Shown here piece by piece: positions 36,966 to 49,454 of a stretch of DNA of 64,000 nucleotides; within the stretch, counting starts at the first letter, position 1, and each line of letters starts with the position of its first letter. A program made the position numbers and the translations under genes. Source of the DNA: Manis javanica (Eukaryota > Chordata > Mammalia > Pholidota > Manidae); the NCBI RefSeq assembly GCF_040802235.1, contig NC_133167.1:101542001-101606000 (forward strand), given 5' to 3'. Below the pieces are notes generated by a model. That model was given only the letters and a program-made list of their open reading frames with translations. It ran no database searches and was not told where the DNA came from.

Positions 36966-37640
36966 ATCCAACAAATGACAAAACAATTCTAAGCATATTT
37001 AGCTATAAAAGAGAGATGCCTTCAAAAGGGAACAAAAGTCAAGCTGGACCAGCAAACTGGACTTAGATTTTTTTGGTGGGGTGGGGATATATACCAGAAG
37101 AAATGCAATAATAATTATGGAAGTTTGAGGTAATATACTTGTGGCATAATATTTTTATTCCCCAGTCAAGACATTATTTTTCTTCTGTGAAGCCTTCAGA
37201 AAAACTATCTTGTACATTCAAGGATGCAGAAAATATATCATCTGTGTGCCCTTCTTAAAAACGGATGTGAAGGTGCATTGCAAGAGACTAAAAGACAATT
37301 ATAATTCCAGAGCTAGCATCAGTAAGTTATTGGATAAAAGAACTGGCCACTAGTTATTAAAACCAATTAACAGCATAAAATAAAATAAAATAATCATTGT
37401 AAATATGTAAATGTACATGAAACTTAGATTTCCCATAGTTGAGAAGATATGTCATGGAAAACTAGGTAAGAAATTAGAAGCTGGGTTTTTATCACGTCTG
37501 GAAAATTGGTGAAGGAGGAAATGGTAGATGGGGAAATATGAGCTAAATTCCTCATTCATATTGGGGACATATGCATAACCTTGATTTTGATAATCTCTGA
37601 AAAGTAAGTGGAAAACCAAAGGAAAACTTAAAAGTCAGTA
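36966..37640. other. AT-rich spacer, possibly L1-derived
   Basis: This is AT-rich with a short (AAAAT)n-like run near 37375-37393. It may be older L1 sequence, but I could not anchor it. Confidence 0.35.
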
Positions 37641-37649
37641 TAAGCAGAA

Positions 37650-37825
37650 GAAAACGTTTCTGGTGCAAGAGGCGTTGCTGACCTTGAGCGCGTCGCGGAG
37701 GCGGGACGGGCTTGGGTGCGATCCGGGTGCGGAGCAGGAGGTGCTGTGGCCGGGGCCTCGGGGCTCCAGAAAGTCAACGGGGCTGGAGGGACCTGTGCGA
37801 ATCGAGGGGTCAGCTTCAGTGGGGG
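37650..37825. promoter_or_regulatory. Short CpG-rich patch within the repeat-flanked segment
   Basis: I count about 15 CpG dinucleotides in 37661-37810, including gagcgcgtcgcggaggcggg. The flanks on both sides are AT-rich. It sits inside the segment bounded by the 87-bp direct repeats. It could be a retroelement 5' region (L1 and ERV promoters are CpG-rich) or an independent regulatory element. Confidence 0.45.
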
Positions 37826-38223
37826 CAAGAGTGAAGAGCCCGAAGATCTATGAGTGAAGCTAGGCTTCCAAGCCCCAAACCTCCCCTTTTGGAGAGTTAA
37901 GAGCCCCTGACCTGCCCCTGGACCCCAGGGGAGGCAACGGACCCCGGGCTAGCAGATGACCAGACACCTCGTACTTACAGTTCATGGACTGGGAGTTATC
38001 TGATCCACTTGGCCATAAAATTGGAAATTCCAAGAAGTGCTCAACCCTTCCAGCAAACTGATATATACAGGGCGATGCCTAACAGCTCCTGAAGGAAGCA
38101 AGTCCCTCACATGTCCGGCACGCTAACCCTGGCTACCCAGGCAACTCTGCCTGTACCCACGGCCTCGTGGCGAATTCCCAAGGCCCAGCTCACTATAGAG
38201 GAAAACGAAATCAAGCCTGATTC

Positions 38224-38310
38224 AGACGGCTGTGTACCACATGCAGCCCCAGCCCAAAGCGGCCTGTGGTAGGCATTACAGGCCCACTTAGGGGTGTCAA
38301 AGTACACGAA
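38224..38310 (+). repeat. Right copy of the 87-bp direct repeat
   Basis: It matches 35758-35844 at 86 of 87 positions without gaps. The flanks on both sides differ between copies, so the duplication is sharply bounded. A MIR element starts within about 20 bp of its right end. Confidence 0.95.
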
Positions 38311-38324
38311 GCAGCCTGGCAGGC

Positions 38325-38455
38325 CTGAGAGGCACACGCTTTGGGGTTGGATTCCTGGCCCTGCTGTTTACCAGCCATGTGACTTTGGACAACACAGCTA
38401 GCCTCCAAGTCCGAATTCCTTTTCTGGAAAAGGGGAGGTTGCCAATACCTTCTGC
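38325..38455 (+). repeat. MIR SINE
   Basis: It shows gaggcacacgctttggggtt, ctgctgtttaccagccatgt, gactttggacaacacagcta and the degenerate 'cctccaagtccgaattcc' in MIR order (tctgccacttactagctgtgtgaccttgggcaa ... cctcagtttcc). Confidence 0.75.
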
Positions 38456-41400
38456 TGTTTCTCATGGGATATAAATAATTAAAAGCAGGGATTTGGGATG
38501 ATATCTATCCACCAGCCCTAAGCTCATGACTGGAGCCCTACGTACATTGGATGCAGGGAGAGTAGATGATGGGGGAACAAGTAGCCAGCTCAACCTCTCC
38601 ACACTCTGAAAGCCTGCCTCCTGTCATCAGCAAGAAAGAGAGTCAAAAATCTCAGTTTACCTTCTGCCCAACAGGCTATGACTGGCTAGGACGGAGCACA
38701 GGGGGCCGGCTGCAAGAGCAGTGAGGCCGACTGCTGGGAGGTCACCCCAGGTCCGGGGCAAGCCAGTCTCCGGTCGCCGTCAGCAGCCCTGCAGTTAGGG
38801 AGACCGCAGAGAGGAAGGCAGTGTTTATGGCGCTAAGGCGATGCAGCAGGTCTGCGCTAGTGGAGCAGCATGGGGGGTGCCCTGTCGTGCACTCACGTCC
38901 CCCCTTACTGTATTCATTCTCTAGTTTAGTTTGTGAAATGCCTTACCTTGAGAAAGACAGACGCCGGCACGTCCCAGGTGGATGAAGCTTGAGAGCAATA
39001 CGAGAGCCAGCCTTGCACTTAGAAAAGTGTTGTATTAACTCCACAGCCCCAGTAAGCCCTGTAGCCCATCTGCCGCCGCCCTGCTCCTCCCGCGCCTTGC
39101 AGGAGGCCGGTGGGACCCAGCGCTGCAGAACCCAGTGGGGCTCGCCCAAGGCCATGGCCCCAAGGGCAGATGGCCCCCACCTCGTCCAGACCCCGTAGGG
39201 TAACATCATGCTGGCAGTCTGAGATCAGCCCTGCCGCGAGTACTTTCTACCAACGGGCCGCTGCACACGTGCGTCACAGCTACACGTTTGCATTTGTAGC
39301 TGGGCTCACAGTCCTTGACTTGTACCAGCTCTGCGCAACTGGGTGATGAATTCATCCTGACGGTCTGCATCTCCAATCTATGAAAAGCGCCCACATAGTA
39401 CTAGAGAAATAAGTGAGGTTCCATTATCGTCAAGTTCACTTTCCCTAATACATCCAGAGACTTTCTGGAATTTGCTAGGGAGCTCTGTTAGCTCTCCCTG
39501 TGATTTTAAGTGAACAAGGGATAAAGTGCGTGGGAAGGAATCAACCACAGCTCTTATCTCCAAAATAGAATTGCAGGAACCCAGCCGTGAGGAGAGCTAG
39601 GAGTGGGCGGTGGGCCACCACCCTGAGGTGCTGTTCGCCCCACAGTCCCCTCTGCCTTCCTGGGGGATGCCCACGTTGGCCACATGGAAATATCTCCAGC
39701 CAGCCGTGGCCTTATAGTGCTCAGTGCCAGTTGTAGTTACTGAAATGTGGCGCGAATTATTCCATAAAGCGGGGTTATCAGTCAACCTTCAAACCTCCTG
39801 GATCCTTTAGAAAAGAAAGAAAGAAAGAGAGGTAAGTGTGCGTGTCTGGAGGGCAAGAAGGAGCAGGAGAAGGAAGGGAGGGAGGGAAGAAAATGGAAGG
39901 AAGGGAAAAGAGAGAAAGAAAGTGCATTGCTCTCTGCCCGCTGGTCCCCCTGATGTGAGCTGCTCTGTCTGGGGATGACTGTCGTGCAGAAACATCTGGG
40001 ACTCATCATTGTCCTCCTGCACCAGAGAAGAGATGGTTTCTGGACAGGAATCGAATGCGGGGCACACGATAAGCCTGCCACGGGGAACAGCAGGCTTTTC
40101 TAATTTATTGCGCCACATGAGAGAATTTAGAGATTGAAGGGTAAGTTTTCATTGCAATGTCAAGGTGGGAGTCCTCAGGACTCTCCCGACCCAGATAAGC
40201 AAAAGCCTCATCTGTTCTGGGAAAGACTCAGACCGCGGAAAACAAGCCCACATCCTCTGTTTCGTGCGTGCACTTGAAAGAACAGGTAAACTCTCAGGGA
40301 CTTCGGAGACGTCAGTCGGTCGGGGTGAAGTCTCCTCTTCTAGACTCGGTCAAGCCATTTACAACTGAGATCTTCTTCTGTAGCTATTGATGATTACTAA
40401 TAGTTTGAGAAAAGTCACCTACAGGGGAGACTGACATTCAGTTAACCTGCAGCAGAACCAAGCTGATTCAAGGAAAACGCTGCAGTCTAGAACTGACCGT
40501 TTACTCTCACGGTTCATTTCGAGTTCACTTCCATCTCAACAGGTCCTGGGCAAATTCTGAAATTATTCCTGTGATGCCTTGATTTCCTTTTATAAGGAAG
40601 GACACTGCAAGTTCAGAGTACCTCTAGGAATATGATCGATACAATGTATAAAAAGATAATGATCAGAAAATATATCAGCATAATTACCAGGAGCAATAGC
40701 GGTTACTCCCTGTATATAAAAAAAAGATAGTTTTACACCAAAGGGCAGCTGAAAGAAGTGATCTTTCCTTTTTTGATGACTTCAAAAAAATGACAAATTT
40801 ACAGGATTTTTAGAAGCCATCACATGCTGATTGCCAAGAAATTTATATGACTGTTATTTTAAATTAGGGAGAAAAAAATCTCCTGCTTTTATGCGTTAAA
40901 AACCTTAACTGCCTACTGGGGACATAGGACCAGAAACTCTCATTGTACCGAACGAAGCCTATGACATAGACTCAGCGATTAACCTTTTAACAGTGAAACC
41001 AGAACATTCCTTCTAAGTTCTAGGATTCAAGGAAAATCTAAACATTTTTCCCCAATATCTTTTTATGACAGACAGATTCTGGTTCAGTGAAAGTGCACTG
41101 CATTACAAGACAACATTCAAACACAAGGGAGAAATATTTTCCAAACTATTTATCATCCTACAGGGTCTTAATTTTCTGCTGAGTGTTATAACTCGAGAAT
41201 AGAGGGCCTCACTCTAGGCGGGGGGAAAGCTATTTATGAATAGTTGGTGATTTGGAGCAGCTGCTCTTCACTATATATTATCCTTTTTTGATAACCACGT
41301 TTGCACCAAAAGCTACCACTAATAAGCATGTGCGTACTAACCAGACTGCAGCAGAGCTGTTGCCTTGAAAGAAAGGTGTCAAATAAAAAACCTTTTAGGT

Positions 41401-42054
41401 TTAGGTATCCTTGAGTTTCTTCATTAGAGGTGAATAATAAATCTGAAAACCTGTTGCTTCTTGGAAATCTGATGTTACTGACACATAAGAATACTGTCAA
41501 GTAGTTTCTATGCAGCTTTCTCCCTGGGCTACAACGAAAAGCATCTTCTGTGAGAGGTTGCATCCCCATGGGAATTAGAAATGCTTTCATTCAATCCATA
41601 CAAACCGGATGAAAATATCTGGGCTCTATTGGAAATATTCCCCTACCAAGCTGGAGACCAGGTGGTACTGGCATTGAACTTAGGAACTTGAGAATAAGAA
41701 AGGAAAGCAATTTTGAATTTGCATGGGCTGTTCCTGGCCATCCAGACAAAAAGGAGGTAAGCAAAATAGTTACTCTCTCTCAAAATAGTTATGATCAGAA
41801 ATGACTAAGTCAGTTTGCCGTGGTGTACATCTAGAGGCACAAATGTCAAGAAATCCTTTAACCTAATACTATTTTATTAAAACTTGACTGGGAGATGTGT
41901 GACATCTATCGCGCTAAAGACTCAACCAACAGGCAGAATGATTCAGATTATACATCAGAACCAACCCTTGGAACGCAAACAGTAGGGGAATGGATCAGTT
42001 GCGAAATTCCAAAATGAAAGTGACCCGTAAATGTGTTACCAAATATATTTTATG
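38456..42054. other. Intergenic; GA-rich tract, otherwise unrecognised
   Basis: A purine-rich tract lies at 39805-39925 (aaagaaagaaagaaagagag, later gaaggaagggaaaagagaga). No coding exon, RNA gene or nameable transposon was identified elsewhere in this 3.6 kb. Confidence 0.5.
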
Positions 42055-42585
42055 ATAACTGCTGGTGAGTGTGTAGCTGGAACCCCTCAAATGGTGCAGG
42101 GCAATCTGGCAATATATTTTAAAAGCCTTAAACACGTGTATCAATTTTGACTTTGGAATTTCCGGGAGACCTTCAGATTTCTTCAAGGATGTCCACTGTA
42201 GCCTAAAAATTCAACATCAGGATAATGTTTCAAGAAATGTCTGACAATGAAGAGAAGGAAAATGATTCGAGGGCAGAGCCACCACATAGCCATTTAGAGC
42301 AATGTGACAGAAGAATATCTAAAGTCATGAGAAACTCTCATGACAACTGTGGGGAAAAGGCAGGGTACAAAACAGTTTTGACTGTATGGTCCCAATTTGG
42401 TTTAAAAATATATAAAAACATTAAAAGGATATACAGTATATCGAAATAATACTTGCGACCATCTTTGGGTGATGAGATGGTGCTTAATTCTTGTTTGCTT
42501 CTGTTCTGCTTTCTTGTAATTTTCAGATGTCTAGGATAGTAAACATATATTAGTCTTTAGTCAAAAAATAATAATAAACATTCTA
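42055..42585 (+). mobile_element. HAL1-like LINE 3' region (plus)
   Basis: In order it shows gcagggcaatctggcaatat, aaaagccttaaacacgtgta, ttcaaggatgtccactgtag, ggcagggtacaaaacagttt, tatggtcccaatttggttta, ctgctttcttgtaattttca and a terminal caaaaaataataataaac. This is the order of HAL1/L1M ORF2 end and 3' UTR. The copy is old and degraded. Confidence 0.7.
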
Positions 42586-44584
42586 TCAGTGAGGCATAAC
42601 AGACCAGATGTTCCAAATGCTTATCTGCCCCCCACCATGAACAGCTCCGAGGTCCCCATGCTGTGCATCTAACACCAAACCTGTATTGTTTGCATGTGTG
42701 AATGACGTACACGGATGCGTGCTGGCATCTCTCAGGCCATGTGTAGCACAGTGACAATGTGGTACAAGGGGCCAGTGGTTCAAGGACAAGGCTGGAGGCA
42801 GCTCAGGATAGGCCTGTATCACAAGCTTATTTCTACTTTTATTCCAGTTGTTTTTCAAATGTGAAAATATGCTCAATCTAGTTTTCAAATATCAGTTGTT
42901 CCGTTGAAAAATCCCTCCCAAGGAATACAGGTAAGACTGAGCCCCTAGCGGTACATTGGTATCATAGCCACAAGACTTCTATCACTTAGCAGCTTCTCAA
43001 AAGAGCAGACCTGTATTTCACAGGCTCTTCATTTAGTATTCAAACGTTAAAACAAAACAGAACAAAATGAGTTCCAGGTGATGATTCTGGATCTGAGACA
43101 CTGGTGCAGGCCACCCAACCCGAAATGCCCACACTGCATCCACCACTGCCAAGCATTCATTCATTCACTTGCTCATCCATAAACATCTGCATCTGTGTCA
43201 GCACAGAAAATACAGATCATTGAGGGCCAGCTCATTGCAGACGGACAGGGCAGAAAAACACAGACAGACCGCCGTGAAATGATACAGACGGTCATGTTCA
43301 CCGGCATCTTCCTATTGTGGCTCTTCAGTAAGGTGAAATCTTTGAAAACAAGTAGTTATTAGCTTCCTCCTGCATACAGGGCTGTAGGAAAGAACTGATA
43401 AGCAGACTTAAGGAGTACATACTTAGACTTGTGTTTTGGGTTCACAATCGTACATTTAACCATTTCAAATAAAACATGAAATACTCAAGAACATGGCATC
43501 TTCACATTAATGACTATGGTATGATCCCTTAGCACAAAATTATAGGTTTTTCAGAAACCTTAAAAATCTATTTGGCTTTTTCTTTACCCAAGTACAAATG
43601 TATTACTTTGTGAATGGTACTTTGAAACCTACCAACAGAATGGCAAGTGGATTTGACTGTCAGAATTTGTGCCCTTGTAACATTAAGAAGGAAGAACAGT
43701 TTGTCACCATCACACCAAAGCACCCGCCTGGAGCCCGCCACTCTGCCAGGCTCTGGGAGGTGGCATGGTGAAAACCTCCCCAACTTCAAGGGCATCACAA
43801 TCCGACCAGGGGCACACAATACGTACGTGGGGAAAGGAGGAAAAGCAGAGAACACCAAGAGTGCTAGAATGACTGGAACAGGTGGGTTAAGACGGAGGGC
43901 TTCCTGTTGCAAGTTAGACTTAAGGCAATAATTCAAAGCAAGGGGTGGGTGGTGGCTCCACCTGCAGCACATGCATAAAGTAACCCCATAGGACAAACTT
44001 CCAGTGTGTCACCTTCGTGCGAAAACTGTTAATGTGCTGTGGCAAAATTGTGCCAGCTCTCCTTTCTACCATCCCACACACACACTCACAGGATTTGCAA
44101 TGATAAACATGACATTGAAGGATATTTGGTCCTGCAAAAGTATCTTTGCAGCTCTTGCTTTTAAGCCTTTGAGATCCGTGCCCGCACTGCTCTTTAATTC
44201 CGTATTTACCTTCTTCAAAGATGCAGCTTACATCCCACTTGTCTGTAAGACTACCTCTGCCCCTGTGGTACCACAACAGCCCTGTCCCCCTGGACCAGCA
44301 GAGCAACACGACGCTGGTTTGCACCTCACCGAAGGTGTCTGGTTTTCCTGGGCCCCCAGTAATCCCCACAGGTGAGATGGGAAGGGCACAGTCCATCCCC
44401 AGTTTTGTAACAGACTGTATCACATTGAGCCTCAGAGTTCAGGCGAGCGAGGCTGGCTGCCAAGACGCACAGCTGGTGGGCAGGTGGGACAGTTCTAGAA
44501 CCTGGAGCTGCACCAGTCAGGTGCACTTTCCCGCACTCTCTTGAGCATTTTGCACTGGTGGCATTGCTACTTCTCCAGGTATAG
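42586..44584. other. Intergenic, nothing firmly recognised
   Basis: A diverged ancient-repeat motif occurs near 43150-43215 (attcattcattcacttgctc). Open frames on both strands near 43570-44540 have no recognisable domain or splice context. Confidence 0.45.
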
Positions 44585-44705
44585 GGTGACTTCCCTTCTG
44601 AACCCTGCAGGAGACAGCAATCATATCTTTTACTTTGTGTCCCCAGAACCTAGCAGGATGCCTAAGAGTCAGGGGAAAGCACTGAACATTCGCTGCCTAA
44701 AATAT
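44585..44705 (+). repeat. L2-like 3' tail
   Basis: It shows gcaatcatatcttttacttt, gtgtccccagaacctagcag, gatgcctaagagtcagggga and aagcactgaacattcgctgc. The order matches the L2 tail 'gggactttgtctttttattc ... tatccccagtgcctagcaca gtgcctggcacatag'. Confidence 0.55.
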
Positions 44706-47594
44706 CCACCCTATCAAAATTAATATTCAAATGATAAACCACAATACATGTAGGTGTATTTGTATATAATCTTTCTATTGACTTGGGTTCCTTACTCAAA
44801 TGGTATGTTATTAATTTCTGAATTTAGGAAAAAAGCAGAAATCTGGATACCATTGTAACTTACTCTCCATTCATTGATATAGTTTAGAGCAAATCTAGTT
44901 TGCAACAAAGGGACCCTAAATTTTTAAAAATGCATCCCCTTTAATGGGTATCTTTTTGGTGTGATATCTTTTAAAGTCTATGATTTAGACATATTTATTA
45001 AAAATTATGATCAGGATCAATTAAACACAAAATGAAGTGACACAGATTTCCAGACACAGTGGGAATCACTTAGATTCTGAGAAGAAATGAGTTAGGGTGA
45101 CAAATTGTTTGGGAAGAACGTTTAAACACTAAATGTTTAAGGAGTAAAGCAAAGACTGAGGAATACAAATTCAAGCACCAGCTTATACCGGCTGCAAATG
45201 ACTCATTTGTCTCATCTATGTGATGGCTTTTACTCTGTGCCTCAAGGCAGAAACAATCCTTACCCTTAATCCTGTTTTTCCCCTGATAATGAAGAAATTC
45301 TGGATCGCACTTTATTGAAACCAGGAGAACGTTTTTGCTCTGGAAAGCAGGAAGCACGTCGATCTGCAACTTGAAAAATTAATAAGGCTTTTTATATACA
45401 CAAGAGAAGACGGCTCACTTCAGAAATGAAGTGGCGGGAAAGTGCTGTGTACAGGGCTAACCACAGAGAATTAAAACAGATGATGCGTGTAAGTCACAGT
45501 CGATGGCCTTTCTTCTGCTCATCATAGTCTTAAACATTTTATTTTTTCACATGCAGTGTTCTGACTTTAAAACAACACATGCTTATTTTTTCTAATTGGG
45601 TCATTACAGAAAACTAAAATTAAGAGGTGTATTTTCATAGAGGCCAGAGGTGAGGACTGGGGAGACTATTCAATTTACCTGCAACAGGTCTCCCAGAGGG
45701 AACCCCACTTTGTAGTTGTTCCATTCATCCTGACGTATAACGTCACCCCAGGGCGGGACCCCCGTCGCTGTTTCTGAACCCGGGTGTGACAGAGAAAACC
45801 ACCGTTCCTGGGCTCCTGCACCGATCTGCGACACCATGGGTAAAGTAGACCTTCGGCTGGTTTTTGGTATCATGTCAATCCAGAGGAAGGCAATTTTTTT
45901 GTTTGCTTGTTTATTTTTTGGCTAACCTGAGTATTTGTAAGTAATAGCAAGTAGTTTGTTAGTAGAAATCTCGGACTAAGTTTTCAGAATAGCCACGTTC
46001 CAGCGACAAAAGGAGTTCATCATAGCTGGGACACTGCCGTAGGAAGGTACAGAAGAGGTTATCATGGAATCAAAAAACCAAGGACTTGTTTTGAAAGTGT
46101 TTGATGGCGGGGAGAGAAATGAGAACATCAAAATGAAAAATGAGCTGCAGTCAAAATCTCACAGATGCAAAAAGAAGCGGGAGGGTGGGGAGAGACATGA
46201 CATGAAACAGAAAGAAAAACATGGGGCTACGGTGGGGGGAAATCAGGGGAAAGTAAATTTTTTGTTATACTTTCATGGGAAGTTTGCATAAACAATAGTC
46301 AGCTGTCTTTAGATTTAAGATAACGGTTAACAGGAAACATATTGTGGCCACGGTCATAAATACTTCCACCACTTTGGGGGAGACCCCGGCCCCCTCACCC
46401 TGCCCACAGCCCAGAGCTTCCCCAGCCCCGGGCCGGGTCTGCGCCTGCCGGTGGAGATCCAGGCAATCACCGCTCCTCCGGAGTCACAGCCAGGAGCGAA
46501 GGAATGTTCTGCAGCGGACATGCTCACAAGAAGGGACTGAAGCTTCCCATTCAGCTTCGAATCCTTGAACAACTTTTTGACGTTTCAAAAGCCATACCTT
46601 GTTCCCTGGATCCCTTTTGTAGTAGGGAAGACACACTGCGGAGAAAAAGCAGCTGCTGCCTGGGCGCACATTTCTAGAAGGCTCCTCAGCTTAGAAGCAG
46701 ACATGAGCGAAGCGCTCAACATTTTTGAAATCCTGTTTGAAGCCATCACACCGAGCCCATGTCTTGCGCAGCAGAGCCTACTGAAGATTTCAAAGGCCAC
46801 AAGGCCACCAAGACAGATGACAAGAGGAGGTGCCCCTCACGAAATCCAGTAAATAGTATAAAAGTGGCACGAATTGTTTCACTGAGGACTTGGTTTCAGG
46901 CAGGAGTCCGAATCCTGCCTTTAAGATATAAATTGAGAACACAGGGTTGGAAATGATAAATGTTCTGAAAGAGAGGGAAAGAGGCCATGCTTCTGTCAGG
47001 GCATGAAAGTGGAAAGGAGGGTAGGGAGAAGCCCCTGTAGAAGGGAAGGTACTGGATCTGGACCGTGAAGGATGGTTACATTTAGACACACGGAGATAGG
47101 AAGCAGAGGCTTAGCTAACATCTGGTAGCTATATTACTATTAAGTCCACATAACACTTTCTTTCCAAGTACTGACAGTGTGACATAAGACACACACGAAA
47201 TAATATTAATGGTGCCCCTTTTCCATCTGTATTTTAAAATTCATCAGAACCATCCCATTAGCACCAAGTAAGTCCATTCATAAGCTTATGATCTTCACTG
47301 TACTGTCACGCTAAGTAAGCCACCTACTTAGGGTAAGTTGAGAAAACCATTTTTTTCAGTACCATGTTTATCCACATTTATCTAATCAGTTTTATAAAAT
47401 GCAATGGATGAACTGCTATATGCATACACTGCAACTGAACAACTGAGTAAATGGATGGTGGGTGTTGGGGGCCAGGTTTCTCACGTTTTTTTTTTTTTTA
47501 CAGAAAGCAGGGGGCTAGAATGGCCCCTGGTGTAATGGATTAGCCTGGACACATCAGTATGAACTCCCACTTAGTGTACTATAGATACTGATGG
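44706..47594. other. Intergenic; contains a CRE-like palindrome
   Basis: A paired CRE-like inverted repeat (45731-45745) lies in a locally GC-rich stretch. No gene or firmly classifiable repeat was recognised. Confidence 0.5.
45731..45745. promoter_or_regulatory. CRE/ATF-like inverted repeat
   Basis: TGACGTATAACGTCA is two TGACGT half-sites in inverted orientation separated by ATA, a perfect 6-bp inverted repeat. bZIP factors of the CREB/ATF and C/EBP groups bind TGACGT-containing sites. Function here is unproven. Confidence 0.35.
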
Positions 47595-47651
47595 ACACAC
47601 ACACACAAGCGCACACGCACGCACACACACACGCGCGCGCGCACACACACC
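47595..47651. repeat. (CA)n/(CG)n compound dinucleotide repeat
   Basis: A CA tract passes through mixed GCAC units into CGCGCGCGC and back to CA. Positions 47609-47650 form 42 bp of uninterrupted alternating purine-pyrimidine sequence, a composition favourable for Z-DNA. Confidence 0.9.
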
Positions 47652-47954
47652 TCCTTGCTCTATCAGCTGAGAGGGTTTGGAAATAAGGGCTCTTGTGGCA
47701 GCAGCGGACATGCCTACTATTAATACCATTCTCCAGTAAAGGAAACCAGAGCTCTGGAGAAGTGCCCAGTTCTAGGCGAGGGGCAGGAAATACAAAACAA
47801 GCCCAGAGCTTCTTACAGCGCCACAAGTTAGGAAGTGTTCAGAAGGTAATGAACGAACAGCCTCAGTGACGTGGGTATGTCAGAAAAGCCAACTGAAAGG
47901 GCCGTCAACAGAAGCTGGAAGACTTTGAGGAGTAAGAAAAGTAGTGAAGGACTG

Positions 47955-48720
47955 TAACCTAGAGTGTAAAATAAATATTCACAAGTCTATAGTGATATGA
48001 ATAAATGATCGAATAAATAAATGGGGAAGTGACATATCTCCTCTACAGAAGAATTTCAAATAATCTGCTTACTCCGCCCTTAAAGAGACGGAGCATATAG
48101 CACCTTACACCTTCAGTGTGAACACTGTCACTTTTTCCCCAAGATTACAACAGAAATAGAGAAAGAGGAACTTTACAGTGAAGAAACCTGATGCTCATGA
48201 CCTCAAGCCAGGTGCTCAAGGTCAACACCAACCATGGTAAGTCACATAGATAGTATTTACTCTTGATATGTGACCAGAATGGGCACTTGACCTCTGTGAT
48301 TTCCCCTCCCAGTAACACATCAGGAGATGCCCCATCAGGAGAAATGCATAGGACATGCACGAACTGAGGGATGCTGTGCAAAACTCCCGAGCACTACCTC
48401 TCGAGACTGTCAGCGTCATGACAAAAGAAAGTCTACGAAACTGTTTCAGAGCAGAGGAGACACGATGGCTAAATGGAATCCTGGACGGGCTCCAGGAACA
48501 GAGAAATGACATAGGGACAAACTGAGGAAATCTGAACACACTGTTGCTTCAGTTCACAACCACGTACCAATGCGGGTTCATCAATGGTGGCAATATACCT
48601 CCCAAAGGTAGGGGTGAAGAAAGGGAAAACCAGCCACCAGCCCCATAGTGGCCCCATAGGGACTCTCTGTACTATCGTTACACTGAGTCCGGATTCTACA
48701 ACAGTTGTACAGTGTCGGCT
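47955..48720 (+). mobile_element. L1M 3' UTR fragment (plus)
   Basis: It shows gaataaatgatcgaataaat, cctctacagaagaatttcaa, actttacagtgaagaaacct, agccaggtgctcaaggtcaa, gtaagtcacatagatagtat, gaaagtctacgaaactgttt, aaatggaatcctggacgggc and actgaggaaatctgaacaca. These follow the order of the same L1M 3' UTR type as 23970-24565. The poly(A) end is degraded. Confidence 0.8.
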
Positions 48721-49391
48721 GTAAAATGCAACGGAAATGCTTTATTCTTCATTAGCTCTCTGCAAAATATTCTGACAGCTGAAGTATTTAGGGAAATTCT
48801 AAGAATCAGTAGAGCAAAGGGCACTTGTAAAAGATAACCTCTATTATGCCATTTGCCTGACCTCTTATGGGGCCAGCCGAAGCCCCATAATCTACCCAGC
48901 TGGGTCCCTTGGAAAGACGGAAGGAGACATGGAAGGGAAATAAACGTGGAAAGGGCATCTTCTGTGTCCAAGGTCATCGCTCCAGCCCTAAGAATCTTGA
49001 AACTGTCCCAGTCTGAATATTGATCCTTTGACGATCTTATGAGCTGCTGACAAACAACATATGAAGGGAAAAAAGAAAAAACAGACAAACCCTGTCTTCT
49101 GCCATCCATTCAAGATTTGTTGACCTGTCACACGTCTCGTAAGGATGACAGGCAAGGTGAAGCTGTGTAGGATGGATCCACTTCAACCTTCATGATCTAA
49201 TGGCACAGCAAATGGGGAAATGTTTGTGGGAGAGATGCAAGGATGAGATTTTTAAATGCCAGGACCACTGAGTTGTTATAGCTTTAAAGATGGTGCTTTT
49301 CAGGGAGAAATTTTTTTCTCCACAATATAAGTTATATATACATAGTCACAGAGGTAAAGTGCCCATTCTTGTCATATATCAAAAGTAAATA
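48721..49391. other. Intergenic, nothing recognised
   Basis: No feature was recognised between the L1 tail and the CTAT microsatellite. Confidence 0.5.

Positions 49392-49454
<63 letters not shown>
49392..49454. repeat. (CTAT)n tetranucleotide microsatellite
   Basis: This is an uninterrupted CTAT tract of 63 bp (15.75 units). Shorter degenerate TCTA/CTAC units recur at about 49630-49670. Confidence 0.97.

Noticed and set aside
37663-38337. Possible ERV or gene remnant between the CpG patch and the right direct repeat
   Set aside because: Some phrases looked retroelement-like, but I could not match them to any family and stops interrupt all frames, so no element was called.
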